Of a DNA stretch of 57,436 nucleotides, positions 43,467 through 53,332 are shown in pieces. The translations under genes and the position numbers were made by a program. Numbering within the stretch: the first letter of the stretch is position 1; each line of letters opens with the position of its first letter. The DNA lies in NCBI GenBank assembly GCA_031177765.1, contig JAPSKH010000012.1:1-57436 (forward strand). Direction: 5' to 3'. The notes beneath the pieces are model-generated. The model saw only the letters and a program-made list of their open reading frames with translations. It did not search any database and was not told where the DNA came from. The DNA comes from Microbacterium sp. (GTDB lineage Bacteria; Actinomycetota; Actinomycetes; Actinomycetales; Microbacteriaceae).

Positions 43467-44576
43467 ATGTCCAACGCGCGCGTCGACGGCGCCTCCGGCG
43501 CTGAGAACCGGTCCGCCGACGAGTTCGCCGAGCACGTCCTCAGAGCCGCGCTCGGCTGGGTGGACACGATGGCGATCTATCTCGGCGATCGGCTCGGCTG
43601 GTACCGCGATCTCTCGGCCTACGGGCCTTCCACCGCCGACGAGCTCGCGCAGCGCACCGGCACCGCCCCCCGCTACGCGCGCGAGTGGCTCGAGCAGCAG
43701 GCCGTGAGCGGCATCCTCGTCCTCGAGGAGGGAGCCGACCGGATGCCGGCATCCCGTCGCTACGGGCTTCCTCCGGCCGCCGCCGAGGTGCTCACCGACG
43801 AGCGGAGCCTTGCCTACCTCGGGCCGATGCCACGGCTCTTCGCCGCCTCGGGGCGGCAGATGGCGCGCCTCGTCCAGGCGTATCGGGACGGCGGCGGCGT
43901 CAGCTGGGACGAGCTCGGCACCGACGCGCGCGAGGCGCAGGCCGACCTGAACCGGCCGTGGTTCGACGAGCTTCCCGGGGCGTTCGCCGGGATCGCGGAG
44001 CTGCAGTCCGTGCTGACGCGCCCCGGCGCCCGCGTCGCCGACGTCGGAATGGGAGCCGGCTGGTCGTCCATCGCGCTCGCGAAGGCGTATCCCGACCTGA
44101 GCGTGGACGGCTTCGACGTGGACGAGCCGTCGATCGCGCTGGCTCGTGTGAACGCCGATGCCGAAGGCGTCGCCGATCGCGTGCGGTTCCACAATGCCGA
44201 TGGTGACGGCCTCGCGAACGAGGGGCCGTTCGATGCCGCCTTCGCCTTCGAGTGCATCCACGACATGCCGCGACCCGTCGACGTCCTCGCCGCCATGCGG
44301 GAGGCGGTCCGCGCGGACGGACCGGTCGTGATCATGGACGAGGCCGTCGCCGAGCAGCTCACCGCGCCCGGCGACGACCTGGAGCGCCTGATGTACGGCT
44401 ACAGCCTCTTCTGCTGCCTGCCCGACGGCCTCTCGCACCGGCCGAGCGCCGCCACCGGCACCGTCATGCGACCCGGCACGTTGCGAGGCTACGCGCGCGA
44501 GGCCGGCTTCGCCGATGCCGAGATCCTGCCGATCGAGGACTTCGGCTTCTTCCGCTTCTACGCCCTCCGCCGCTGA
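43467..44576 (+). CDS. SAM-dependent methyltransferase with N-terminal winged helix
   Basis: 369 aa. Residues about 20-110 are a winged-helix dimerisation-like region (TADELAQRTGTAPRYAREWLEQQAVSGIL); motif I VADVGMGAGWSSIALAKAYP near 190-209, then VDGFDVDEPSI and FECIHDMPRP. Resembles small-molecule O-/C-methyltransferases of the UbiE type; substrate unknown. The C-terminal part MRPGTLRGYAREAGFADAEILPIEDFGFFRFYAL is typical. Own promoter likely (TACCCT about 45 bases upstream). Confidence 0.8.
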   Translation: MSNARVDGASGAENRSADEFAEHVLRAALGWVDTMAIYLGDRLGWYRDLSAYGPSTADELAQRTGTAPRYAREWLEQQAVSGILVLEEGADRMPASRRYGLPPAAAEVLTDERSLAYLGPMPRLFAASGRQMARLVQAYRDGGGVSWDELGTDAREAQADLNRPWFDELPGAFAGIAELQSVLTRPGARVADVGMGAGWSSIALAKAYPDLSVDGFDVDEPSIALARVNADAEGVADRVRFHNADGDGLANEGPFDAAFAFECIHDMPRPVDVLAAMREAVRADGPVVIMDEAVAEQLTAPGDDLERLMYGYSLFCCLPDGLSHRPSAATGTVMRPGTLRGYAREAGFADAEILPIEDFGFFRFYALRR

Positions 44577-44649
44577 CACGCGAGACCGTGCGCGGACCCG
44601 GTTCGTGCGCGGCGTCAGAGGCGACTCGTCGAGATGAAAGGTCGTCGAG

Positions 44650-45657
44650 ATGTCCAACGAAAGCCCCCTGAGCTTCGGCGAGCAGCTGGAGATGCCGGTG
44701 CGGTACCCGGAGCCGCAGTGGTGGGACCGCGCCCGGGAACGCAGCCCGTTGCGCGAGCCGGTGCGCGCTGCCGGCTCGATCGGCCTCGACCATCGAGTGC
44801 TGGAAGAGACCGCCAGAGACGCGGTCTTCGAGGAGCACGACGTCGAAGGCGGCGGAGACACCGGGGCCACACCGCGTCCCCTCGTCCTTCCGCATCCCAA
44901 GCCGCTGCGCCGGTGGGACGGCCGGAAGGTCATCCCGTTCCAGTTCACGCAGATCTGGCAGTCCGAGAGCCGGCAGCTCTTCTTCGACACGAGTGCGCCC
45001 TGGGTGCGTATCGGGCGCATCGCCGGCGCGGACGGCGGCTGGGGGAGCGCCGCACTGATCGGACGGTCCTCGGTCGTCACGGCCGCGCACGTCGTCCGCG
45101 CGTACTGGTCACCCGACGGGCCGGTCGCGAACGGGGTCACCTTCACGCCCGCGCTCAACGGCACCGGCTCCGCCCTGGGATCGGGGTGGGTGGCAGGCGT
45201 CGTCGGCATCGCCGCGTGGGCGCACTACGGGGGCGTCGAGGAGGCGGAGGGCTACGACATGGCGGTGTGCCAGCTGGACCAGCCGTTCGGGGAATGGCTC
45301 GGCTTCTTCGGCGCCCGGTCGTACGACGACGACTGGGAGGACGAGCACCACTGGACGCACGTCGGCTATCCCTGGGACATGAGCCCCGCCGGGGTGCGAC
45401 CGTGCTGGGAAGCGGGCATCGCCGTCCACGACGATGACGGCGACGACTTCGACACCCTCGAGCTGGAGACCGAGGCGGATGCGGCGTCGGGCCAGTCCGG
45501 AGGGCCGCTGTGGGGACGTTGGTCCAACGGCGGCCGCCAGATCATCGGCGTCATGAGCGGCGTGGAGGACAACACCGCTGAGCGGAAGAACACCCTCTTC
45601 GCCGGTGGGCGCGGCCTGGTCTCGCTCGTCAGCTGGGCCCGGGCGAATTGGGGATGA
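44650..45657 (+). CDS. trypsin-like serine protease without signal peptide
   Basis: 335 aa. Catalytic triad visible: His147 in VVTAAHVV, Asp203 in GYDMAVCQL, Ser283 in GQSGGPLWG, in the spacing of S1B/V8-like proteases. About 115 residues precede the protease fold; they are acidic/proline-rich, with no hydrophobic signal or membrane segment, so export by Sec is not expected. Could be a cytoplasmic or non-classically released enzyme, or autoprocessed. Its 3' end overlaps the convergent LLM gene by 29 bp. Confidence 0.82.
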   Translation: MSNESPLSFGEQLEMPVRYPEPQWWDRARERSPLREPVRAAGSIGLDHRVLEETARDAVFEEHDVEGGGDTGATPRPLVLPHPKPLRRWDGRKVIPFQFTQIWQSESRQLFFDTSAPWVRIGRIAGADGGWGSAALIGRSSVVTAAHVVRAYWSPDGPVANGVTFTPALNGTGSALGSGWVAGVVGIAAWAHYGGVEEAEGYDMAVCQLDQPFGEWLGFFGARSYDDDWEDEHHWTHVGYPWDMSPAGVRPCWEAGIAVHDDDGDDFDTLELETEADAASGQSGGPLWGRWSNGGRQIIGVMSGVEDNTAERKNTLFAGGRGLVSLVSWARANWG

Positions 45658-46720
45658 CCTCGGCGGCGAGCAGCTCGAGGGTCTGAAGCCGGCCGGCCGC
45701 GGCATCCAGCGGTTCGTCCTCGTAGGCGCCCGCGATCGGCGAGATCATCACCTCGTCGACATCGTGACGCGCGGCGAACACGCGCAGCTCGGATGCCACG
45801 TCTCCGGGCGTGCCCACGAACCACGTCGCCCGCGCCGAGGCCATGAAGGTGTCGCCGAGCCCGGCGAAATCGGCGGCGCCCGCGACGGACTGCTCGACGG
45901 TCTCCAGCGGCACCAGCGGGCGGTTGGTCCGCAGGCGCGCGGTCATCCGCAGATTGGGCAGCGCACGGGCCTCAGCCTCCTCGGTCGTCGGCGCGGCGAT
46001 CACGTTCGCGGTGAGGAAGGTGCGGGGCCGGGGCTGCGCTTCGGTCGGCTGGAACTGCGTGCGGTACAGCTCGAGCGCGCGCTCGAGGCCCGATCCCGAG
46101 AAGTGGTTCGCGAACACGTACGGCAGCCCCAGGGATGCCGCCAGCTGAGCCGAGTAGTCGCTCGAGCCGAGCAGCCACAACTCCGGAGCGCTCGTCGCCG
46201 CCGGCGTGGCATGGACGTCGTACGTGCTGCCTGAGGTGAACCGCAGGGCGGCGCCGTCGGGTGAGAGGAGCGCGGCGATGTCGCGCACGTGCTCGGGGAA
46301 GCGCTCGACGTCGCTCGTCGTTCCGCTCTGTCGCAGCAGCTGCGTGATCACCGGGTCGGAGCCGGGCGCGCGTCCCAGGCCGAGGTCGATGCGCCCGGGC
46401 GCGATGGCCTCGAGCGCCGCGAACTGCTCGGCTACGACGAGCGGCGAGTGGTTGGGCAGCATGACGCCGCCCGAGCCGAGTCGGATGCGAGCCGTCCGGG
46501 CCGCCGCGGCCGCCGCGAGGACCGGCGGCGTCGTGGACGCCACCGCCGGCATGTTGTGGTGCTCGGCGAACCAGTAGCGCCGGTATCCGAGCCGGTCCGC
46601 CGCCGCCACGAGAGCCAGGGACGCCGTCACCGCCTGTGCGCTCGTCTGTCCGGTGCGGACGGGCACGAGGTCGAGAACGGACAGGGCGAGCGGGGAGTGT
46701 GCGGAGGCTGCGTTACTCAT
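45629..46720 (-). CDS. LLM class flavin-dependent oxidoreductase (MsnO8-like)
   Basis: 363 aa luciferase-like monooxygenase. Begins PLALSVLDLVPVRTGQTSAQAV, then YRRYWFAEHHNMPAVASTTPPVL, IRLGSGGVMLPNHSPLVVAEQFAALEAIAPGRIDLGLGRAPG, all typical of the FMN-dependent single-domain branch. Substrate unknown. Divergent from the aldo/keto reductase across a LacI-type site. Confidence 0.88.
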   Translation of the reverse strand: MSNAASAHSPLALSVLDLVPVRTGQTSAQAVTASLALVAAADRLGYRRYWFAEHHNMPAVASTTPPVLAAAAAARTARIRLGSGGVMLPNHSPLVVAEQFAALEAIAPGRIDLGLGRAPGSDPVITQLLRQSGTTSDVERFPEHVRDIAALLSPDGAALRFTSGSTYDVHATPAATSAPELWLLGSSDYSAQLAASLGLPYVFANHFSGSGLERALELYRTQFQPTEAQPRPRTFLTANVIAAPTTEEAEARALPNLRMTARLRTNRPLVPLETVEQSVAGAADFAGLGDTFMASARATWFVGTPGDVASELRVFAARHDVDEVMISPIAGAYEDEPLDAAAGRLQTLELLAAEVIPNSPGPS

Positions 46721-46778
46721 CGGAAGATGCAACCACCCGCCCCATCGTCCGCATTCCGGATGCCACCGTCCCGCAGCC

Positions 46779-46794
46779 GAGGAAACGCTTCCCC
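46779..46794. promoter_or_regulatory. LacI-type operator between LLM and aldo/keto reductase genes
   Basis: GAGGAAACGCTTCCCC, near-palindrome centred on ACGC, 32 bp upstream of the aldo/keto reductase start and 59 bp from the LLM start. Confidence 0.6.
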
Positions 46795-46825
46795 GCAGCT
46801 CGCCGGGTGTGTGACGATGGCGGGC

Positions 46826-47809
46826 ATGGACTACACCTTCCTCGGCCGGACCGGCACCTCCGTCTCGCGCATCGTGCTGGGCACCATGAACTTCGGTGAT
46901 CGCACTCCCGAGGAGGACGCGTTCGCGATCATGGACCGCGCGCTCGAGCTCGGCATCAACTTCTTCGACACCGCGAACGGCTATGGCGGCGCGGGCGGCC
47001 GGGGCCGGACGGAGGAGATCATCGGCCGCTGGATGAAGGCGCGGCCCGGCGTGCGCGACGATCTGGTGCTCGCCACGAAGGTGCACTCGCCGATGGTGGA
47101 CCCGACGCCGGAGGGCGACGTGGTCAACGCCCGCGGCGCATCCGCGTGGCAGGTGCGCCGCGAGGCGGTCGGATCCCTCCGGCGTCTGCAGACCGATCGG
47201 ATCGACCTGTACCAGTTCCACCACATCGACCGGCACATCTCCTGGCCCGAGCTGTGGCAGTCGATGGAGGTGCTGGTGGCGCAGGGCAAGGTCGTCTACA
47301 CCGGCAGCTCGAACTTCGCGGCGTGGAACATCGCGCAGGCCAACGAGATCGCTCAGCAGCGGCACTTCCTCGGACTGGTCAGCGAGCAGTCGCTGTACAA
47401 CCTCGTGCAGCGCTCGATCGAGCTGGAGGTGATCCCGGCCGCGCAGAACTACGGTCTGGGCATCCTGCCCTGGTCGCCGCTCGCGGGCGGCCTGCTCAGC
47501 GGCGGCGCCGCGAAGGAGGGGCGCTCGAGCTCCGAGCGGATCGCGAAGCAGCGCGCGGAGCGGCGCGACCAGCTCGCGGCGTACGAGGAGTTCGCACGCG
47601 AACGCGGGTGGACGCCGTCGGCCCTGGGGCTCGCGTGGCTGCTGCACCAGCCGGGCGTCACCGGACCGATCATCGGCCCGCGCACCGTCGAGCAGCTCGA
47701 GTCGGCGGTGTCGGCCCTCGACATCCGGCTGGGCGAGGAGGACCTGCGAGCCCTCGACGAGCTCTTCCCCGGTCCGGGCGGCCAGGCGCCCGAGGCGTAC
47801 GCCTGGTAG
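46826..47809 (+). CDS. aldo/keto reductase
   Basis: 327 aa NADPH-dependent oxidoreductase with a TIM barrel. MDYTFLGRTGTSVSRIVLGTMNFG at the N-terminus; catalytic Asp and Tyr in FFDTANGYGG, Lys in LATKV, His in YQFHHIDR. Closest in style to voltage-gated-channel-beta/YajO-type reductases that act on aldoses and ketones. ATG 46826 chosen; ATG 46817 would add three residues. A LacI-type operator just upstream suggests sugar control. Confidence 0.9.
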   Translation: MDYTFLGRTGTSVSRIVLGTMNFGDRTPEEDAFAIMDRALELGINFFDTANGYGGAGGRGRTEEIIGRWMKARPGVRDDLVLATKVHSPMVDPTPEGDVVNARGASAWQVRREAVGSLRRLQTDRIDLYQFHHIDRHISWPELWQSMEVLVAQGKVVYTGSSNFAAWNIAQANEIAQQRHFLGLVSEQSLYNLVQRSIELEVIPAAQNYGLGILPWSPLAGGLLSGGAAKEGRSSSERIAKQRAERRDQLAAYEEFARERGWTPSALGLAWLLHQPGVTGPIIGPRTVEQLESAVSALDIRLGEEDLRALDELFPGPGGQAPEAYAW

Positions 47810-47815
47810 CCGGCG

Positions 47816-49204
47816 TCAGCTCCCGCCGGCACCGCCCGCACCGGCGTCCGCGGCGTCGGCGGCTCGTTTGACCGCTTCGTAGGCGGCGAGGGCCGCCTTG
47901 CGAGACCGGCCGAGGTCGACGATCGGTGCGGGCGGGTCGCCGGCGAGATGCTCCGGCGCCCACTGGCGCACATACCGGCCGTCCGGGTCGAACTTCTCGG
48001 CCTGCAGCTGCGGGTTGAAGATGCGGAAGTACGGAACGGCGTCTGCGCCCGACCCTGCGACCCACTGCCAGTTGAACGCGTTGTTCGCGCCGTCGGCATC
48101 CACCAGGGTGTCCCAGAACCACTGCTCGCCGTGCCGCCAGTCGATGAGCAGGTTCTTCACGAGGAAGGATGCCGTCACCAGGCGCACCCGGTTGTGCATG
48201 TAGCCGGTGTGCCACAGCTGCCTCATCCCGGCGTCGACGAGGGCCACGCCCGTGCGTCCTCGCTGCCAGGCCTCCAGCATCCCGGGTCGCAGCGGGGGCC
48301 ACGGGAACGCGTCGAACTCGGGTCGCAGATTCCTCGTGGCGAGATCGGGGAAGTGGAACAGCGTGTGCCACGCGAACTCGCGCCACCCGAGCTCCGAGAG
48401 GAACCTGCCGCCGCCGTCGGCGGTGACGGCCGCCTGCCACACGGTGTGGGGGCTCAGCTCCCCCCACCGCAGGCGCGGCGACAGCAGGGAGGTGGCGCCG
48501 CCGGCGGGCTCGTCGCGCGCGGATCCGTACGCCGCGATGTCGTGCTCGACGAAGTCGCGCAGGCGCCGCGTGGCCGCCGGCTCGCCGGGCTCCCACGTGT
48601 CGCGCAGCCCACCGGCCCAGTCCGGATGCCGGGGCAGCAGCCCCCAGTCCTCGAGCGCATCGGATGCCGGAGCGCGGTGCGGCCCCGGCAGCTCCGGCGG
48701 CTCCGGCAGCGGTGCCCGAGGCGGCGGTCCGGCCAGGCACGCGCGCCAGAACGGTGTGAACACTGAGAAGTGGGTGCCCTCGGCTGTCGTCACGGTCCAG
48801 GGCTCGAACAGCACGGATGCCGCGAACGAGGCGACCTCGACGCCCTCGGCCCGCAGCGCCGTCTTGATGCGCGCGTCGAGTCCGCGTTCGGCGGCGCCGT
48901 ACCGCCGGTTCCAGTACACCGCGCCCGCGCCCGAATCCACGACCGTCTCGCGCAGGGCGCGGTCGGGCCGCCCGCGCCGCAGCACCAGGGTCGAGCCGCG
49001 CTCGGCCAGTCGTTCAGCGAGGGAGGCGAGCGAATGATGCAGCCACCACCGGGCGGCGCCGCCGAGGGGGCGGATGCCGGGACTGTCGTCGTCGAGGATG
49101 TGCAGCCCGATGATCGGCTCTCCGCGCTCGAGTGCTGCGCGCAGCGCCGGGTTGTCGGCGAGGCGCAGGTCGTCTCGGAACCACACGATCGACGGGCCCG
49201 GCAT
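47816..49204 (-). CDS. phrB: deoxyribodipyrimidine photolyase (cryptochrome/photolyase family)
   Basis: 462 aa. N-terminal antenna domain (IVWFRDDLRLADNPAL, IIGLHILDDD) and C-terminal FAD domain with GRTGVALVDAGMRQLWHTGYMHNRVRLVTASFLVKNLLIDWRHGEQWFWDTLVDADGANNAFNWQW, which includes the FAD-contacting Asn/Arg and the conserved Trp residues. Repairs UV-induced cyclobutane dimers with light. Convergent with the aldo/keto reductase (6 bp gap). Confidence 0.94.
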   Translation of the reverse strand: MPGPSIVWFRDDLRLADNPALRAALERGEPIIGLHILDDDSPGIRPLGGAARWWLHHSLASLAERLAERGSTLVLRRGRPDRALRETVVDSGAGAVYWNRRYGAAERGLDARIKTALRAEGVEVASFAASVLFEPWTVTTAEGTHFSVFTPFWRACLAGPPPRAPLPEPPELPGPHRAPASDALEDWGLLPRHPDWAGGLRDTWEPGEPAATRRLRDFVEHDIAAYGSARDEPAGGATSLLSPRLRWGELSPHTVWQAAVTADGGGRFLSELGWREFAWHTLFHFPDLATRNLRPEFDAFPWPPLRPGMLEAWQRGRTGVALVDAGMRQLWHTGYMHNRVRLVTASFLVKNLLIDWRHGEQWFWDTLVDADGANNAFNWQWVAGSGADAVPYFRIFNPQLQAEKFDPDGRYVRQWAPEHLAGDPPAPIVDLGRSRKAALAAYEAVKRAADAADAGAGGAGGS

Positions 49205-49278
49205 GCGTCCATCCTGACCGCCGCCGCACGACCGGCATCGGTCTTGACATCAGCGCGGAAGACCGCGCGCCACGCCAG

Positions 49279-50823
49279 TCAGGAGCTGACGGGTGCCGCG
49301 ACGCCCTTTCTGCGCTTGGCGCCGCCGTTCCCCTTGCGCTTGGCGCTGCCGTTGGCGCTGCGCTTGGCGGTGCCGTTCGTCGACTCGATCACGTGCCCCG
49401 GCGGAACGGCGATGCGCAGGCCGCCGGCCTGGACGCGCACCGCCACGTGGACGGCCTCGCCGAACTCGTCGCCGTCCAGCTGCACCGGCGTCGGTGCGCT
49501 CGTGCCGATCTCGATGGCCGGTCCACGGGCGTAGCGGACGGCACTGTCGCGCGTGCGGAGCGCCAGGATGCGGCGCCCGGCACGGAACCGCCGCAGCACG
49601 CTGTTGTCCCAGGCGACGCGCCGCCAGACCAGGAGCCACCCGAGCGGCCCCTTCGGCTGCACGATCACCACGTCGATCTGACCGTCCGACACCGATGCCT
49701 CGGGAATGAGCTCGAGCCCGGCCGGCAGCGACCCGCAGTTGGCGAACAGCACGCTCTGGACCCGCGTCGAGTGCAGTCGATGCCCGGGCATCTCGTACAT
49801 GATGCGGAACGGCTTCGCGCTGACCAGCGACCGGGCTGCACCGTCGACGTAGGCCACCCAACCCACCGACTTCTTCAGCTGCGGGTTGGTGTTGGCGATC
49901 ATCGCGGCGTCCAGCCCCATGCCGCCCATGACGACGAAGGCGTGCTCGTGGACCTTGCCGTCGGGCCGGCGCAGCCGCGCGAAGCCGACGTCGATGTCCT
50001 CGCGGTCACCGTCGAAGGTGGCGCGGATCATGTCCTCCGGGCCGTCCAGCGGCAGCAGGAGGTTGCGCGCCAGCAGGTTCCCGGTACCGCTCGGGACGAT
50101 CGTCAGCGGCACGCCGCTGCCGACCATCGCCTCCGACACCGCCCGCACCGTCCCGTCGCCACCCGCGACGAGCACGGCCGTGACACCTTCGGCGAGCGCC
50201 TGCCTGGTGACGTCGTCGCCGAGGTCATCGACGGTCGTCTCGTAGAACAGCGGCTCGGACCATCCGGCCTCATCGGACAGCCGCGTCACCATGTCTCGCA
50301 GGCTGTCGGCGTCGACCTTGATGGGGTTGTAGACCAGGGCCGCCTTCGGGCTGGGCCGGTGCTCCTCGTCGGCGAGCGGCTCGGTGCGGCCCTCGGCGTC
50401 CACGCGCCGCGCCTCGCCGGTCTCGTCATCGGCGGTGTCGGGTTCGACGTCCTCGGGCTCGCGGATGACCTCATCCGGGGCGGCGGCCTGGACCGGATCG
50501 GGGGCGTTCTCCGATCCGGCCGCGCCGTCGGGGCCGTTCTCCGCGATCGGCCGGTCGGCGGCATCCGGGTCACCCGTCTCGGCAGCGGCGCGGATCACGT
50601 CCTCCGCGGACGGTTCCGCAGCGTCTGCGACGACCTCGAGCTCCTCGGTGCCCGGCCCGTCGGCGTAGATCGCGTCGGCCGGGTGCGGCGGGTCCTCGGC
50701 GGGCGCCGCCGTCTCGCCGTCGGCCGCGTCGGGTGCCGGCCCGAAGCCGTCCTCGCCCGCAGCGGTCTCGGGCTCGTCGCCCGCCGGTGCGGTCTCGTCG
50801 TTCGGACCCGATGCCGCTGCCAT
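49279..50823 (-). CDS. diacylglycerol kinase family lipid kinase with acidic N-terminal and basic C-terminal tails
   Basis: 514 aa. The kinase core (about 159-480) has LVYNPIKVD, GGDGTVRAV (221-229), PSGTGNLLARN (244-254) and MGGMGLDAAMI, as in the DagK/YegS/BmrU family, which phosphorylates diacylglycerol, sphingoid bases or related lipids at the membrane. Unlike the usual 300-aa proteins it carries about 158 disordered, strongly acidic residues first and an Asn/Gly/Lys/Arg-rich tail last (three NG(T/S/G)AKR-type repeats). TAGAGT lies 7 bases before the ATG. Confidence 0.88.
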   Translation of the reverse strand: MAAASGPNDETAPAGDEPETAAGEDGFGPAPDAADGETAAPAEDPPHPADAIYADGPGTEELEVVADAAEPSAEDVIRAAAETGDPDAADRPIAENGPDGAAGSENAPDPVQAAAPDEVIREPEDVEPDTADDETGEARRVDAEGRTEPLADEEHRPSPKAALVYNPIKVDADSLRDMVTRLSDEAGWSEPLFYETTVDDLGDDVTRQALAEGVTAVLVAGGDGTVRAVSEAMVGSGVPLTIVPSGTGNLLARNLLLPLDGPEDMIRATFDGDREDIDVGFARLRRPDGKVHEHAFVVMGGMGLDAAMIANTNPQLKKSVGWVAYVDGAARSLVSAKPFRIMYEMPGHRLHSTRVQSVLFANCGSLPAGLELIPEASVSDGQIDVVIVQPKGPLGWLLVWRRVAWDNSVLRRFRAGRRILALRTRDSAVRYARGPAIEIGTSAPTPVQLDGDEFGEAVHVAVRVQAGGLRIAVPPGHVIESTNGTAKRSANGSAKRKGNGGAKRRKGVAAPVSS

Positions 50824-50830
50824 GGCTCAT

Positions 50831-50836
50831 ACTCTA
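50831..50836 (-). promoter_or_regulatory. -10 box TAGAGT of the lipid kinase gene
   Basis: Minus-strand TAGAGT separated by 7 bases from the ATG at 50823, with no ribosome-binding site. The rest of the 196-bp divergent gap to serS shows nothing else distinct. Confidence 0.45.
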
Positions 50837-51007
50837 GGACTCGTTCGCCCCGTCGCGGGGGGCTTGACGCCCTGATTCGCGCACCGTGCCTGCCGAGTGG
50901 ACGACGTCGCACCAGGGGACGGCAGCGGCCTGGCACGCCGACCCCTCGCCGCGTACGCGCACCCGGGAGGCGCAGGCCGCGTCCGGAGCCGCCGCATCCT
51001 GCCTGAC

Positions 51008-51013
51008 TAGACT
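51008..51013 (+). promoter_or_regulatory. -10 box TAGACT of serS
   Basis: TAGACT 6 bases before the GTG at 51020; leaderless-type start as for pheA and lplA. Confidence 0.5.
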
Positions 51014-51019
51014 TGCAGG

Positions 51020-52285
51020 GTGATCGATCCGGTGCTGCTTCGCGACAATCCCGAGCTTGTCAAGCGGTCGCAGGAGGCGCGCGGAGAGTCGCCCGAGACC
51101 GTGGACGCTGCGCTCGAGGCGGATCGCGCGCGTCGTGCGGCGATCACGACGTTCGAGGAGCTGCGCGCCGCCCAGAACGCGCACGGCAAGAAGGTGGCGC
51201 AGGCTCCGAAGGAGGAGAAGGCGGCGCTCGTCGCCGAGGCGAAGGAGCTCAGCGAGCGCGTCAAGCAGGCGCAGCAGGCGGTGACGGTCGCGGAGGAGGC
51301 CGCGCAGGCCGCGTTCGCCCGCATCGAGAACATCGTGCTCGACGGCGTGCCGGCCGGCGGCGAGGACGACTTCATCACGCTGCGCACCCATGGCGAGAAG
51401 CCGGCGTTCTCGTTCGAGCCGCGCGACCACCTCGAGCTGGGCGAGCTCCTCGGGGCGCTCGACATGGAGCGCGGCACGAAGGTCTCCGGCAGCCGCTTCT
51501 ACTTCCTCACCGGCATCGGCGCGCGACTTGAGATCGCCCTGATGAACCTCGCGCTCGACCGCGCCCTCGAGGCGGGCTTCACACCGCTCATTCCGCCGAC
51601 GCTCGTGCGGCCCGAGGTCATGCGGGGCACCGGCTTCCTCGGTCAGCACGCCGACGAGGTGTACCACCTCGACGACGACGACCTGTATCTGGTCGGCACG
51701 AGCGAGGTGCCGCTGGCCGGCTACCACATGGACGAGATCATCGATCTGTCGCGCGGCGCCAAGCGCTATGCCGGCTGGTCGACGTGCTACCGGCGTGAGG
51801 CCGGCTCGTACGGCAAGGACACCCGCGGCATCATCCGCGTGCACCAGTTCAACAAGCTCGAGATGTTCGTGTACACCACCCCGGAGGATGCCGAGGCCGA
51901 GCACCTGCGGCTGGTCGGCATGCAGGAGCGGATGCTGCAGGACCTGGGGCTGTCGTACCGGGTGATCGACGTCGCGGCCGGCGACCTGGGTTCGAGCGCC
52001 GCCCGCAAGTACGACGTGGAGGCGTGGGTCCCCACGCAGAACGCCTACCGCGAGCTCACCTCGACGTCCAACTGCACGACGTTCCAGGCCCGGCGCCTCG
52101 ACATCCGCTACCGTCCCGACGGCGGCAGGACCCAGCACGTCGCGACCCTCAACGGCACGCTCGCCACCACCCGGTGGATCGTGGCGATGCTGGAGACCCA
52201 TCAGCGCGAGGACGGATCGGTCGTCGTGCCCGAAGTGCTGCGTCCGTTCCTCGGCGGCCTGGAGATCATGGAGCCCATCGCATGA
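51020..52285 (+). CDS. serS: seryl-tRNA synthetase
   Basis: 421 aa, cytoplasmic. N-terminal antiparallel coiled-coil arm (about 25-100, e.g. [25 protein letters not shown]) that grips the long variable arm of tRNA-Ser, and a class II catalytic core with motif 2 [28 protein letters not shown] and motif 3 [19 protein letters not shown]. Charges serine onto tRNA-Ser, one of which is encoded 1.3 kb downstream. GTG start; stop overlaps the HAD gene by 4 bp. Confidence 0.97.
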   Translation: MIDPVLLRDNPELVKRSQEARGESPETVDAALEADRARRAAITTFEELRAAQNAHGKKVAQAPKEEKAALVAEAKELSERVKQAQQAVTVAEEAAQAAFARIENIVLDGVPAGGEDDFITLRTHGEKPAFSFEPRDHLELGELLGALDMERGTKVSGSRFYFLTGIGARLEIALMNLALDRALEAGFTPLIPPTLVRPEVMRGTGFLGQHADEVYHLDDDDLYLVGTSEVPLAGYHMDEIIDLSRGAKRYAGWSTCYRREAGSYGKDTRGIIRVHQFNKLEMFVYTTPEDAEAEHLRLVGMQERMLQDLGLSYRVIDVAAGDLGSSAARKYDVEAWVPTQNAYRELTSTSNCTTFQARRLDIRYRPDGGRTQHVATLNGTLATTRWIVAMLETHQREDGSVVVPEVLRPFLGGLEIMEPIA

Positions 52286-53253
52286 GTGCCGCCCCCGACG
52301 ACGCAGGACTCGGCGAAGCCGTCGAGGACGCCACCACCGACGACGCGGTCAAGGAGCAGCTGCCCGACACCGGCGACATCGACCTCGCCGGCGAGGCCGG
52401 CGCGGCCGAGATGGTCGATGAGCTGGCCCGGGAGACCGAGACCCCCGGGGTCACCGTCGCCCGCATGCTCATCGTCCTCGACATCGACGGCACCGTCGTG
52501 CTCGAAGACGAGTCCCTGAGCCCCGGCGTCGTGGACGCTGTCAGGCACGCCGGCGACACCGGGCACGAGGTGATGATCGCCACCGGCCGCGCCTGGGAGA
52601 GCACGCGAGGCATCCTGCAGGCGCTGGGCATCGCGCCGGAGTTCGTCGTGTGCTCCAACGGCGCGGTGGTGCTCAAGCGCCTCGATGCCGATGACCTCCG
52701 CTACGAGCGCTGGCACGTCGAGACCTTCGACGCGTCGGAGGTGCTCGCCATGCTCCGCGAGCACATCCCCGACGCCCGGTACCTCGTGGAGCTCCCCGAC
52801 GGCAGCCGTCTGTACACCGAGTACCTCGAGGACTGGAATCTCGCATCGGCCACGCGCGTCACGTTCGAGCAGCTGGCCGAGCAGCCGGTGTGCCGTGTCG
52901 TCGTCGTCTCTCCCGAGCAGGGCGAAGGCGACTTCCTCGAGCTCGTCGAGCGGATCGGCCTGCACCAGGTGTCGTACGCGGTGGGGTGGACCGCGTGGCT
53001 GGACATCGCGCCCAAGGGCGTCGACAAGAGCACCGGCCTCGAGCGGGTGCGTCTCGAGCTCGGCATCGAGCCGGAGAACGTCCTGGTCATCGGCGATGGC
53101 CGCAACGACGTCGGCATGTTCGAGTGGGCGCTCGAGAACGGCGGCCGCGCCGTCGCGATGAAGCAGGGCCCGCAGGAGGTCCTGGATGCCGCCGGCGAGG
53201 TGACCACGTCGGTCGAGGAGGGCGGCGTGGCGGCGATCCTCCACCAGCTGTAG
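52282..53253 (+). CDS. HAD-superfamily (Cof-type) hydrolase with acidic N-terminal extension
   Basis: 323 aa. HAD motif [10 protein letters not shown] (nucleophile Asp67, acid Asp69), motif II region MIATGR, conserved Lys in [11 protein letters not shown] and motif [15 protein letters not shown]; the inserted C2B cap lies at about 110-245. Cof-type enzymes dephosphorylate sugar phosphates and similar metabolites. The first 61 residues are acidic and not part of the fold. ATGA coupling to serS is conserved in many actinobacteria. Confidence 0.88.
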   Translation: MSAAPDDAGLGEAVEDATTDDAVKEQLPDTGDIDLAGEAGAAEMVDELARETETPGVTVARMLIVLDIDGTVVLEDESLSPGVVDAVRHAGDTGHEVMIATGRAWESTRGILQALGIAPEFVVCSNGAVVLKRLDADDLRYERWHVETFDASEVLAMLREHIPDARYLVELPDGSRLYTEYLEDWNLASATRVTFEQLAEQPVCRVVVVSPEQGEGDFLELVERIGLHQVSYAVGWTAWLDIAPKGVDKSTGLERVRLELGIEPENVLVIGDGRNDVGMFEWALENGGRAVAMKQGPQEVLDAAGEVTTSVEEGGVAAILHQL

Positions 53254-53332
53254 CGCCACGCCGCCTCGGTCAATCACCACCGACCCCTCCCTCGGTGCCG
53301 TCGTCGAACCCTCGCGTCCTCGCTGCGCCGTC

